Shown here: positions 25,734 through 34,881 of the stretch, piece by piece
How positions within the stretch are numbered: position 1 is the stretch's first letter
How the letters are laid out: the number at the start of each line of letters is the position of its first letter
Origin: M3007 sp041736625
GTDB lineage: Bacteria > Bacteroidota > Bacteroidia > Chitinophagales > Saprospiraceae
Assembly (NCBI GenBank): GCA_041736625.1
Contig: JBGSTG010000057.1
Span: 1-64,000, forward strand
Reading direction: 5' to 3'
DNA: 64,000 bases
Notes under the pieces: model-generated
Databases searched by the model: none
What the model saw: only the letters and a program-made list of their open reading frames with translations
Told to the model about the DNA's origin: nothing
Program-made: the position numbers and the translations under genes

Positions 25734-27206
25734 ATGCGTACGTCCACTAAAAAAAGAAGAACCCTTTGGTACATCCTGGCTGCCGTATTTGTCCTGCTGG
25801 TTGTCGCCGCAGCCATCAAGGCGCGCCAAAAGCCCAAAGGAGAAAAGGTAACCACGGAAAACGTTACCCGCCGCACCATCCGGGAAACGGTGAGCGCCAG
25901 CGGCAAGATCTTCCCGGAAACGGAGGTCAAGATCAGTTCCGACGTGTCGGGCGAAATCGTGGAACTCTACGTGCATGAAGGCGACTCGGTGACCGCGGGC
26001 CAGGTACTGGCCAAAATTCGCCCCGACGAGTACCAGAGCGCCGTAGAGCGCGGAGAAGCAGCGGTGAACGGCGCCCGGGCCCAACGCGAGATCTCGTCCG
26101 CCAGCGCGCAGAGCAGCAAGGCCAGCCTCGAACAGCTCAAGGCCGACCAGTCGCGCATCAAAGCCCAACTCAGCCAGGCCAAAAGCGCCCATGAACGCAA
26201 CGAAACGCTGTTCAAAGAAGGCGTCATCGCCGAAGCCGAATTCGAGACGTCGCTGAGCAACCTCCGCACGCTGGAGAGCACGCTGGCGGCCAATGAAGCG
26301 TCTATCCGGGCCGCCGAGAGCAATTTCACCGGCTCCAAAGAAAACATCCGGGCCTCGGAGTTCAACATCACCAGCGCCCAGGCAACCCTCCGGGAGCTGC
26401 GCACCAGCCTGCAAAAAACGGTGATCACCGCTCCGGTCAGCGGTATCGTCACCCAACTGAACGTCGAAAAAGGCGAACGCGTAGTCGGCACCCTCCAGAT
26501 GACCGGCACCGAAATGATGCGCATCTCCAACCTGGGCTCCATGGAAGTGCAGGTGGACGTGAGCGAGAACGACATCCTCAAGGTGTCGCTCAAAGACGAG
26601 GTGGACGTGGAGGTGGACGCCTACCTCGGGCGGAAGTTCAAAGGGTACGTAACCGAAATCGGCAACAGCGCCAGCAACCTGGCCACCGCCACCGCCCTGA
26701 ACACCGACCAGGTGACCAACTTCGTGGTGAAAATCCGCGTCGACCCGTCCTCCTACGCCGACCTCACCCGCCCGAGCAACCCGTACCCTTTCCGGCCCGG
26801 CATGTCGGCCAGCGTCGACATCTACACCCACCAGGCGGAAAACGTGCTGAGCCTGCCGATCATTTCGGTCACCGCCCGCGACGACGACGAGGAACAAGAC
26901 AAAAAGAAAACAGCGGAGAAAGAGGGAAGCCAGTCCGATCCAGACAAAAAAGACGATCAAGGCGCCATCCAGGAGATCGTATTTGTTGTGCTGGGTGACA
27001 CAGTGGCCGTCCGAAACGTCAAAACAGGCGTGCAGGACAATACCTACATCGAAATCCTGGAGGGTCTGCAGGAGGGCGAAAGCGTGGTCTCCGGCCCTTA
27101 TTCAGCCATCGCCCGCAAGCTTAAAAGCGGGAGCCGGGTGACGGTGGAGGCGGAGAAGGACAAAAAAGACGGGAAAGAGGGGGGCGTTTCGGTTAAGGTG
27201 GAATAA
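25734..27206 (+). CDS. HlyD/MacA-type periplasmic adaptor (membrane fusion protein)
   Basis: 490 residues. N-terminal membrane anchor at about 12-30 (LWYILAAVFVLLVVAAAI), then a lipoyl half-domain (VSGEIVELYVHEGDSVTAGQVLAKI), a long helical hairpin (about 100-220, Gln/Ser/Ala-rich), the second lipoyl half (TAPVSGIVTQLNVEKGERVVG), and a beta-barrel domain. A highly charged insert (DDDEEQDKKK and Asp/Lys-rich following residues, about 382-408) lies in the C-terminal part, and the tail is Lys/Glu-rich. It would join the TolC-like protein to an inner-membrane ABC (MacB) or RND pump. The usual permease/ATPase genes do not follow; a methyltransferase on the other strand does. Confidence 0.9.
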   Translation: MRTSTKKRRTLWYILAAVFVLLVVAAAIKARQKPKGEKVTTENVTRRTIRETVSASGKIFPETEVKISSDVSGEIVELYVHEGDSVTAGQVLAKIRPDEYQSAVERGEAAVNGARAQREISSASAQSSKASLEQLKADQSRIKAQLSQAKSAHERNETLFKEGVIAEAEFETSLSNLRTLESTLAANEASIRAAESNFTGSKENIRASEFNITSAQATLRELRTSLQKTVITAPVSGIVTQLNVEKGERVVGTLQMTGTEMMRISNLGSMEVQVDVSENDILKVSLKDEVDVEVDAYLGRKFKGYVTEIGNSASNLATATALNTDQVTNFVVKIRVDPSSYADLTRPSNPYPFRPGMSASVDIYTHQAENVLSLPIISVTARDDDEEQDKKKTAEKEGSQSDPDKKDDQGAIQEIVFVVLGDTVAVRNVKTGVQDNTYIEILEGLQEGESVVSGPYSAIARKLKSGSRVTVEAEKDKKDGKEGGVSVKVE

Positions 27207-27235
27207 GGGGTATTTGTTGCCCGGTCCGGAACAGA

Positions 27236-27323
27236 ATGGCACGCGGATGACGCGGATTGGGCGGATTTACGCGGATTTTAAAATCCGTGTTGATCCGTTC
27301 ACTCCGCGTCATCCGTGTGCCAT
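27236..27323. repeat. Dispersed palindromic repeat, copy 1
   Basis: About 88 bases running from ATGGCACGCGGATGACGCGG to its near reverse complement ending CATCCGTGTGCCAT, with a TTTTAAAA centre. Related copies are at 27975, 29323 and 30522. The right end overlaps the last codons of the methyltransferase gene. Confidence 0.85.
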
Positions 27324-27944
27324 CAGTTTACGCCCCACCACCATCCAATCCGCCACCAACACCCCTTTCCCATCCGTGTATTCCTTCCGCTCGGCATATA
27401 CCACGTCAAACCCGGCATCCAGGAGCGTCTGTTCCAAAAACGCATAATCGTAAAAATACACATCCAGCGTGTCGCCGACCGAGTTGGTGGTGCTGCCCGA
27501 CTGTTCGTAATCGCCTTCTATCGCGCTGAGGTAAAAGACGCCACCGGGGTTCAACACGACGGCGGCGTCGGCCACCAATTGAAGAACTTCCGCCTTGCTC
27601 AGGTACGGCAGCGCGAAACCGCAGAGCAGGGCGTCGAACCGGCGGCCCAGGGACTTTATTTCCCGGCAGTCGAGCACTTGAAACGCCGCAGCGGGGTTGT
27701 TTTCCCGGGCCAAGTCCAGCATATTCGGCGCCAGGTCGGTGGCCAGGATGCGCAGGTCGGGTCGTTTCTCCAGGACATACCGCGTGAGGTTTCCCGGGCC
27801 GCAGGCGAGCTCCAGTACTTCGGCGTGTTCTTTGGGGATGGCCGCGCAAAAGGCGTCGAGGGACGGCCGGTACAAGCCCACGTCCATGAATTGTTCCTGG
27901 TACCAGTGGGCGTGTTTGTTGAAGATTTGGGCGGCGTTGTTCAT
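27309..27944 (-). CDS. Class I SAM-dependent methyltransferase, small-molecule type
   Basis: 211 residues. Motif I is VLELACGPGNLTRYVL (about 43-58), followed by ILATDLAPNMLDLAREN, the acidic post-I strand, and LNPGGVFYLSAIEGDYE. This matches the UbiE/Methyltransf_25-like fold. N-terminal IFNKHAHWYQEQF is a typical capping helix. Substrate unknown. The last codons (M-A-H-G-stop) are supplied by the palindromic repeat, so the native C-terminus was probably replaced when the repeat landed. Confidence 0.85.
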   Translation of the reverse strand: MNNAAQIFNKHAHWYQEQFMDVGLYRPSLDAFCAAIPKEHAEVLELACGPGNLTRYVLEKRPDLRILATDLAPNMLDLARENNPAAAFQVLDCREIKSLGRRFDALLCGFALPYLSKAEVLQLVADAAVVLNPGGVFYLSAIEGDYEQSGSTTNSVGDTLDVYFYDYAFLEQTLLDAGFDVVYAERKEYTDGKGVLVADWMVVGRKLMAHG

Positions 27945-27974
27945 GGTTTGTGTTTTTTGCGCAATTACGGCAAA

Positions 27975-28064
27975 ATGGCACGCGGATGACGCGGATTGGA
28001 CGGATTAACGCGGATTTTTAAAAATCTGTGTAAATCCGCCTAATCCGCGTCATCCGCGTGCCAT
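27975..28064. repeat. Dispersed palindromic repeat, copy 2
   Basis: 90 bases, ATGGCACGCGGATGACGCGG to CATCCGCGTGCCAT, centre TTTTTAAAAA. Nearly a full-length hairpin. Very close to copy 3. Confidence 0.9.
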
Positions 28065-28163
28065 TGCGTTTGTATCCAAAGTCGCTTACATCCAACATGC
28101 ACAATATTTTATTATTCAATATCTTAAATCAATTTTTGCCTTATGGGCCATTCCAATTTCTGA

Positions 28164-28298
28164 AAAAAATCCTGCGAAAGTGTCTTATTAGAACTTGGTG
28201 AAGCCGATGAACTTTGTCTTATCGTTGCAACGACACGGAGGACTCGAGAAAATCCGAAAAAGAGTATCGACGCGGAAACCGAAAAGCGTATCGAGTAG
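28164..28298 (+). other. Possible 3' fragment of an unknown gene
   Basis: Between a TGA at 28161 and a TAG at 28296 there is a 44-codon open frame that reads like a protein C-terminus (LLELGEADELCLIVATTRR, then a charged SIDAETEKRIE end). It has no ATG or GTG start. It may be a relic of a gene disrupted by the repeat next to it. The rest of 28065-28322 shows nothing recognisable. Confidence 0.2.
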
Positions 28299-28322
28299 GT
28301 CATCTTTTCAATTAAAACACGC

Positions 28323-28802
28323 ATGAAAAACGCAATGCTCACTTCACTCCTTCTTTTTTGTTTGTTGATTCCGAAATTTGGACTGCATGCAAAAAAAGAA
28401 CTTGACAATTGGCCTAAAATAAACTGGAAATACGTTTATTATTCGGGACAACCGGATAAGAGAGGCGTATGCGTTGGCACGGGCGTTTGCCGAATTGAAT
28501 GGACGTTTGACGTCACCTGGGGAATGGTAGCGCCGGGAGGCGGCAATGTGATTGACGATGTGACTATCACCCGCGATGATGCCGGTGCAATGGTACTTTC
28601 ATTTTCAAAGGACAAGTTGAGTCAACAGGATGTCATGACACAATTTTCCGGAGAAAGCAAAGTGTTCCAACTGGCAACCAATACACCTGTGCCACAGGAA
28701 ATCATTCAACTCCTCCAACTCCGCCCCGATTATAGCATTCAAGCCGGTTCATACCCGGTGCAAGAATCTATGACGCACTACACGGTCTTCGTTAATCGAT
28801 GA
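28323..28802 (+). CDS. Secreted protein of unknown function
   Basis: 159 residues. MKNAMLTSLLLFCLLIPKFGLHA is a signal peptide. The mature part contains a Cys pair (GVCVGTGVCRIEW, possible disulfide) followed by Gly-rich GMVAPGGGN. No known domain recognised. The short ORF with a signal peptide and ordinary codon use is likely real. It is followed by a hairpin and then by a small lipoprotein gene on the same strand. Confidence 0.6.
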   Translation: MKNAMLTSLLLFCLLIPKFGLHAKKELDNWPKINWKYVYYSGQPDKRGVCVGTGVCRIEWTFDVTWGMVAPGGGNVIDDVTITRDDAGAMVLSFSKDKLSQQDVMTQFSGESKVFQLATNTPVPQEIIQLLQLRPDYSIQAGSYPVQESMTHYTVFVNR

Positions 28803-28826
28803 CTACTTTCAGCCATAACAATAAGG

Positions 28827-28855
28827 CGGGTTGCCCTACTCAAAAGGGCAGCCCG
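28827..28855 (+). terminator. Hairpin after the secreted-protein gene
   Basis: CGGGTTGCCCT (28827-28837) pairs with AGGGCAGCCCG (28845-28855), one G-T pair, 7-base loop. The following TCATTTC is only a weak T-tract. Confidence 0.5.
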
Positions 28856-28885
28856 TCATTTCACTAAAATCAAACTCAGTACCCT

Positions 28886-29278
28886 ATGCACACGTACCAC
28901 TTTTCCCGATTGTCCACACTGGCTTTATCATTGCTGATTTCTGCCTGTACGATTGAAGGCGTCGAACTCCCCTGTCTTTTCGGCGCCTGGCAGGTGCGTT
29001 CTGTTCAACCACTGGACAGTTCTTCGACAGCCCGGAACCTTCAATTGGGGGATATTGCTATTGTTAGTGGAGACACCCTTGACTTTTCCAAAAAAGACGA
29101 TGTTCTCTCGGTGCGGGGAAGCAAGGCCGAACGCCGTGTCCCGTTCAAACAAGTGCCCGGTAAGTTCAACATTAATGTCAACGGAAAAAATCACGTAGTG
29201 CAAGTGCTGGAAGCCGGCACTGGGGCAGACTCCGCTGTATTGCAATACAATAACATCAGGATTGTTTTGGCTCGATGA
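28886..29278 (+). CDS. Small lipoprotein of unknown function
   Basis: 130 residues. The N-terminus MHTYHFSRLSTLALSLLISAC is a lipoprotein signal with lipobox LISA-C21. The mature protein is beta-rich (GAWQVRSVQPLDSS, GDTLDFSKKDDVLSV, NVNGKNHVVQVL), resembling small lipocalin-like META/DUF proteins that start with a 'G.W.v..v' strand. No specific family recognised. Probably outer-membrane-attached. 83 bases after the preceding secreted-protein gene, separated from it by a hairpin. Confidence 0.6.
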   Translation: MHTYHFSRLSTLALSLLISACTIEGVELPCLFGAWQVRSVQPLDSSSTARNLQLGDIAIVSGDTLDFSKKDDVLSVRGSKAERRVPFKQVPGKFNINVNGKNHVVQVLEAGTGADSAVLQYNNIRIVLAR

Positions 29279-29322
29279 TACAAGCTTGCTTGTTGCGAAA
29301 GGAGGCTGCCGAAAGCGGCATA

Positions 29323-29412
29323 ATGGCACACGGATGACGCGGATTAGGCGGATTAACGCGGATTTTTAAAAATCTGTGTAAATCCGCCCAATCCGCGTCA
29401 TCCGCGTGCCAT
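29323..29412. repeat. Dispersed palindromic repeat, copy 3
   Basis: 90 bases, ATGGCACACGGATGACGCGG to CATCCGCGTGCCAT with centre TTTTTAAAAA. Differs from copy 2 at only a few positions. Confidence 0.9.
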
Positions 29413-29467
29413 TCACGCCGCAAGCGCGCCGAATTCCTTTCGGTTGTGAGAAATGCCCCAAACCCCC

Positions 29468-29475
29468 TATATTTG
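29468..29475 (+). promoter_or_regulatory. -7 box for the Uma2 gene
   Basis: TATATTTG, a perfect TAnnTTTG, 23 bases before ATG 29499, with TTG at 29444 about 21 bases upstream. Confidence 0.5.
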
Positions 29476-29498
29476 TACTATAAAACCACGCCACACCC

Positions 29499-30149
29499 AT
29501 GACTCCTCCGGCAACCGTAGCCCCCAAATACCCCGTTACCCTCGCCGAGCGCCTCGAACTGGGCCCCGAACCGCTGCGCTTCCCGGGCACGCTCGCGGAT
29601 TTCGCCGAGCTGTTAGACACCTGCGACTACCCCATCGAGTTTGATACAGACCACATCATCGCTATGAGCATCGCCAGCGACAAACACGAGCAAATTGTTG
29701 CCAATATACTTTTTCTGCTTGGCAAATTTTACTTCGGCCACCCCAACTACAAGCGCTACGGCTCTAACCGGCACGTATTCTCGGCATCCGGCCCGGTGGC
29801 CTACGCGCCCGACGCCTCCGTGGTGCGCGGCGCACCCGACGTGGTGGAGTACTCCCCCGGAAAAACCGCCAATCGGAACCCCTGGCTAATCGTGGAGGTG
29901 CAATCGGAAAGCACCCGCGACCGGGACTGGGGCGACAAACTGCGGCACTACAAAGACATGCCTTCTGTCGAACACATCCTGTTCATCGAACAAGACCGGC
30001 CGATTGTAAACCACTTCACCCGGCAGGCAGACGGGCTTTGGGTAAGTGTGGAGTACAATGCGCTGGAGCACATGGTGACGATTGAGGGACAAGATATGGG
30101 GTTAAATGAAGTGTATGAGAATGTATTTAAAGAAAAGACGGTAGGATAA
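29499..30149 (+). CDS. Uma2-family (DUF820) putative PD-(D/E)xK nuclease
   Basis: 216 residues. The Uma2 core is readable: SIASDKHEQIVANILFLLGKFY (helix), APDASVV (first acidic ligand, about 108), WLIVEVQSEST (the E-x-Q/K active strand, about 130), and DKLRHYKDMPSVEHILFIEQD. These proteins have the restriction-endonuclease fold, but no activity has been shown for most members. They are plentiful in filamentous and multicellular bacteria. Single gene, convergent with the antitoxin-like ORF. Confidence 0.85.
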   Translation: MTPPATVAPKYPVTLAERLELGPEPLRFPGTLADFAELLDTCDYPIEFDTDHIIAMSIASDKHEQIVANILFLLGKFYFGHPNYKRYGSNRHVFSASGPVAYAPDASVVRGAPDVVEYSPGKTANRNPWLIVEVQSESTRDRDWGDKLRHYKDMPSVEHILFIEQDRPIVNHFTRQADGLWVSVEYNALEHMVTIEGQDMGLNEVYENVFKEKTVG

Positions 30150-30160
30150 GTATTGATAAA

Positions 30161-30436
30161 TTACCATTCGAACAGCCGATTCGGATCGCCTCTATTATCC
30201 CAAAAGTATTGCTCCCGAAATGATTTCATAACTACCTCATGCGGAATTCCCTCCCCTGCATCCATCGCACGAATAGCAACCTCTATCCGAATTTTCTGCG
30301 CATCCGATAATTTAGTCCAAAAATCTTCTTCCCCTGAAAGCAAGGCTTCAATGGCGCTAATTACCTGTTCGCTTTCAACGGCAACCAACGTATGAATTAT
30401 GTTCAATTTTCTGGTTTGTAATTCAGCTGTCGACAT
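30161..30436 (-). CDS. Small antitoxin-like protein
   Basis: 91 residues from the Met at 30436 (MSTAELQTRKLNIIHTLVAVESEQVISAIEALL); the frame is open to 30556, but upstream it runs into the palindromic repeat. Many Bacteroidota antitoxins of RelE/ParE-type pairs begin with this MSTAEL-helix pattern. The expected toxin gene should follow, yet only the convergent Uma2 gene is there, so this is an orphan or has another function. Part of the family has no toxin partner, so the call is tentative. Confidence 0.5.
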   Translation of the reverse strand: MSTAELQTRKLNIIHTLVAVESEQVISAIEALLSGEEDFWTKLSDAQKIRIEVAIRAMDAGEGIPHEVVMKSFREQYFWDNRGDPNRLFEW

Positions 30437-30521
30437 CATTTTGCGTGAACATTGTTTTGCTTGTACAAATGTATTCAAACCTTCCAGTATTTCAAAGCTA
30501 TTTCCTTCCTGATTTCGATAG

Positions 30522-30601
30522 AACACGGATTGAACGGATTTACACCGATCTTTCAAAAAAATCCGCGTAAATCCGTTTAATCCGTGTCATCCGCGTGCCA
30601 T
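30522..30601. repeat. Dispersed palindromic repeat, copy 4 (decayed)
   Basis: About 80 bases. The right half (AATCCGTGTCATCCGCGTGCCAT) matches the other copies; the left arm (ACACGGATTGAACGGATTTAC) is shortened and diverged. It lies between the antitoxin-like ORF and the clpB stop. Confidence 0.75.
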
Positions 30602-30624
30602 TAACCCTCGCCGAAGGCGAAAAA

Positions 30625-33273
<2,649 letters not shown>

Positions 33274-33288
33274 GGTGGCGGTTGGTTG

Positions 33289-33358
33289 TCGGTAGTCGGT
33301 AGTCGGTAGTCGGCTTTCGGTAGTCGGTTGTCGGCTTTCGGCTATCGGTAGTCGGTTG
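33289..33358. repeat. Ten tandem heptamers just upstream of clpB
   Basis: Ten consecutive 7-base units TCGGnnn in perfect register (TCGGTAG, TCGGCTT, TCGGTTG, TCGGCTA), ending 15 bases before the clpB start. They lie in the clpB leader. The rest of 33274-33609 holds no gene: a clpB promoter candidate, then the promoter of the rightward ATPase gene. Confidence 0.85.
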
Positions 33359-33489
33359 TTGGGTTTGTGGATGATGTTTGGGTGATCAAAAGTGTGGCCA
33401 AACGGGTTGGGTGGTGTTTGGACCTGTAAATGTCGCAGATTAGGGGATTGGGTGGCGACAAAATGTCGTTTGGCCATTTAGTTTTATGA

Positions 33490-33497
33490 CAAATTTA
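33490..33497 (-). promoter_or_regulatory. Candidate -7 box for clpB
   Basis: TAAATTTG on the minus strand, a perfect TAnnTTTG. Transcription would start close to the ATG at 33477, so the heptamer repeat would be inside the transcript. Confidence 0.4.
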
Positions 33498-33575
33498 CAT
33501 GACCAATCATCTATCCATCCCCGGCAAGCGGGGTATGATGATGGAAAATTTGAGCGTCATTCCCAAAATTAGTAT

Positions 33576-33599
33576 TAATTTTGTGAATTGATTCACAAA
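33576..33599 (+). promoter_or_regulatory. -7 box overlapped by a 9-bp palindrome (candidate operator)
   Basis: TAATTTTG (33576-33583) is the -7 box. TTTGTGAAT at 33580-33588 pairs with ATTCACAAA at 33591-33599 with a two-base centre. The palindrome covers the expected transcription start, 11 bases before ATG 33610. A similar arrangement precedes the second DUF4143 gene. Confidence 0.55.
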
Positions 33600-33609
33600 T
33601 TTACCAAAA

Positions 33610-34749
33610 ATGTATTCCAGGTACCTCATTTCAACGCTCAAGCGCAGGTGGTTTTCCGGCAAAGTCATTCTGCTGACCGGCGCCCGCCAAACAGGTAAAA
33701 CCACGCTGATCAGGACTTTTTTAGAAACGGAGGGATACCTGGACTCCACCCGGGCTTTCAACTGCGACAATATTACCGACCGGGAGCTGTTGCGCGAGAA
33801 AAACCTTGAATTTTTAATACAATTGGTGGGTAATGCCCGGGTAATCTTTATTGACGAAGGCCAAAAAGTGCCGGGCATTGGCGAAACGCTGAAATTGCTG
33901 GTAGATCATTTCGGAAAAGAAAAACAGGTGGTGGTCACCGGTTCCTCGAGCATGAATCTCCTCAACCAGACCCAGGAGCCGCTCACCGGCAGAAAATGGG
34001 TGTACCAGCTTTATCCGTTGAGTCTGGCGGAAATTTACCCAAACGGCGATTTGCTTTCGGCCATTAAGGGACTGGAAGAGCGGCTCATTTACGGCAGTTA
34101 CCCGGAAATAGTAAACACCCTGGAGCTGGAAGACAAGGCTGAGCGGCTGTCGGAACTGGCATCGAGTTATCTGTACAAAGACATTTTCGAGTTTCAACAA
34201 ATCAAGAATCCGGACGTCCTGATCCGTTTGCTCAAGGCATTGGCGCTTCAAATCGGCAACGAAGTGGCGTACAGCGAACTGGCATCGCTCGTGGGCATCG
34301 ACAAAAACACCGTGGAGCGTTATGTGGATTTGCTGGAAAAAAACTTTGTGCTTTTCCGGTTGCCGCCTTATTTTCAAAACAAGCGCAAAGAGATCTCCAA
34401 AATGCGCAAGGTCTTTTTCTACGATACCGGCGTGCGCAATGCCCTGCTCAACAATTTTCTACCCTTGAACAGCAGAATGGATGTAGGCGCACTGTGGGAG
34501 AACTTTATAATCGCAGAGCGGCTCAAATACCGATCCGCACACAAAATCGGCGCACATGCTTATTTTTGGAGAACCTTTCCCGGCGCCGAGGTAGATCTGG
34601 TGGAAGAACGCGATGGGAAATTGCACGGCTACGAATTCAAGTGGTCGCCCACAAAAGCCGTATTCAAAGCGCCGGCTGCCTGGGATCAGATTCCCCATAC
34701 CACATTTCAATGCATTCACCGGGAGAACTTTAGCGGTTTTGCTTTTTGA
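33610..34749 (+). CDS. AAA ATPase with DUF4143 domain
   Basis: 379 residues. Walker A is GARQTGKTT (about 25-33), Walker B is VIFIDEGQK (about 82), and an STSSS-like sensor occurs in VVVTGSSSMNLL. The C-terminal DUF4143 part contains LASSYLYKDIFEFQQIKN, a winged-helix segment (YSELASLVGIDKNTVERYVDLLEKNFVLFRLPPY), and a nuclease-like KVFFYDTGVRNALL...EVDLVEERDGKLHGYEFKW. The last motif resembles a degenerate PD-(D/E)xK core (E-V-D, E-x-K). Function of these common, strain-variable ATPases is unknown; links to phage defence or toxin-antitoxin systems have been proposed. Probably autoregulated through the palindrome at its promoter. Confidence 0.8.
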   Translation: MYSRYLISTLKRRWFSGKVILLTGARQTGKTTLIRTFLETEGYLDSTRAFNCDNITDRELLREKNLEFLIQLVGNARVIFIDEGQKVPGIGETLKLLVDHFGKEKQVVVTGSSSMNLLNQTQEPLTGRKWVYQLYPLSLAEIYPNGDLLSAIKGLEERLIYGSYPEIVNTLELEDKAERLSELASSYLYKDIFEFQQIKNPDVLIRLLKALALQIGNEVAYSELASLVGIDKNTVERYVDLLEKNFVLFRLPPYFQNKRKEISKMRKVFFYDTGVRNALLNNFLPLNSRMDVGALWENFIIAERLKYRSAHKIGAHAYFWRTFPGAEVDLVEERDGKLHGYEFKWSPTKAVFKAPAAWDQIPHTTFQCIHRENFSGFAF

Positions 34750-34881
34750 CACGTTTCTCATCTGTTTTGTTGGGCATTTTCGCTCTTGTCTTTTAAAAAA
34801 GTACGAAAAAAAATTGGACAATAGAGCATAAATACACAATTTTGTATCTGTATTTCGCTTTCACCTCAACCATACCACCCA

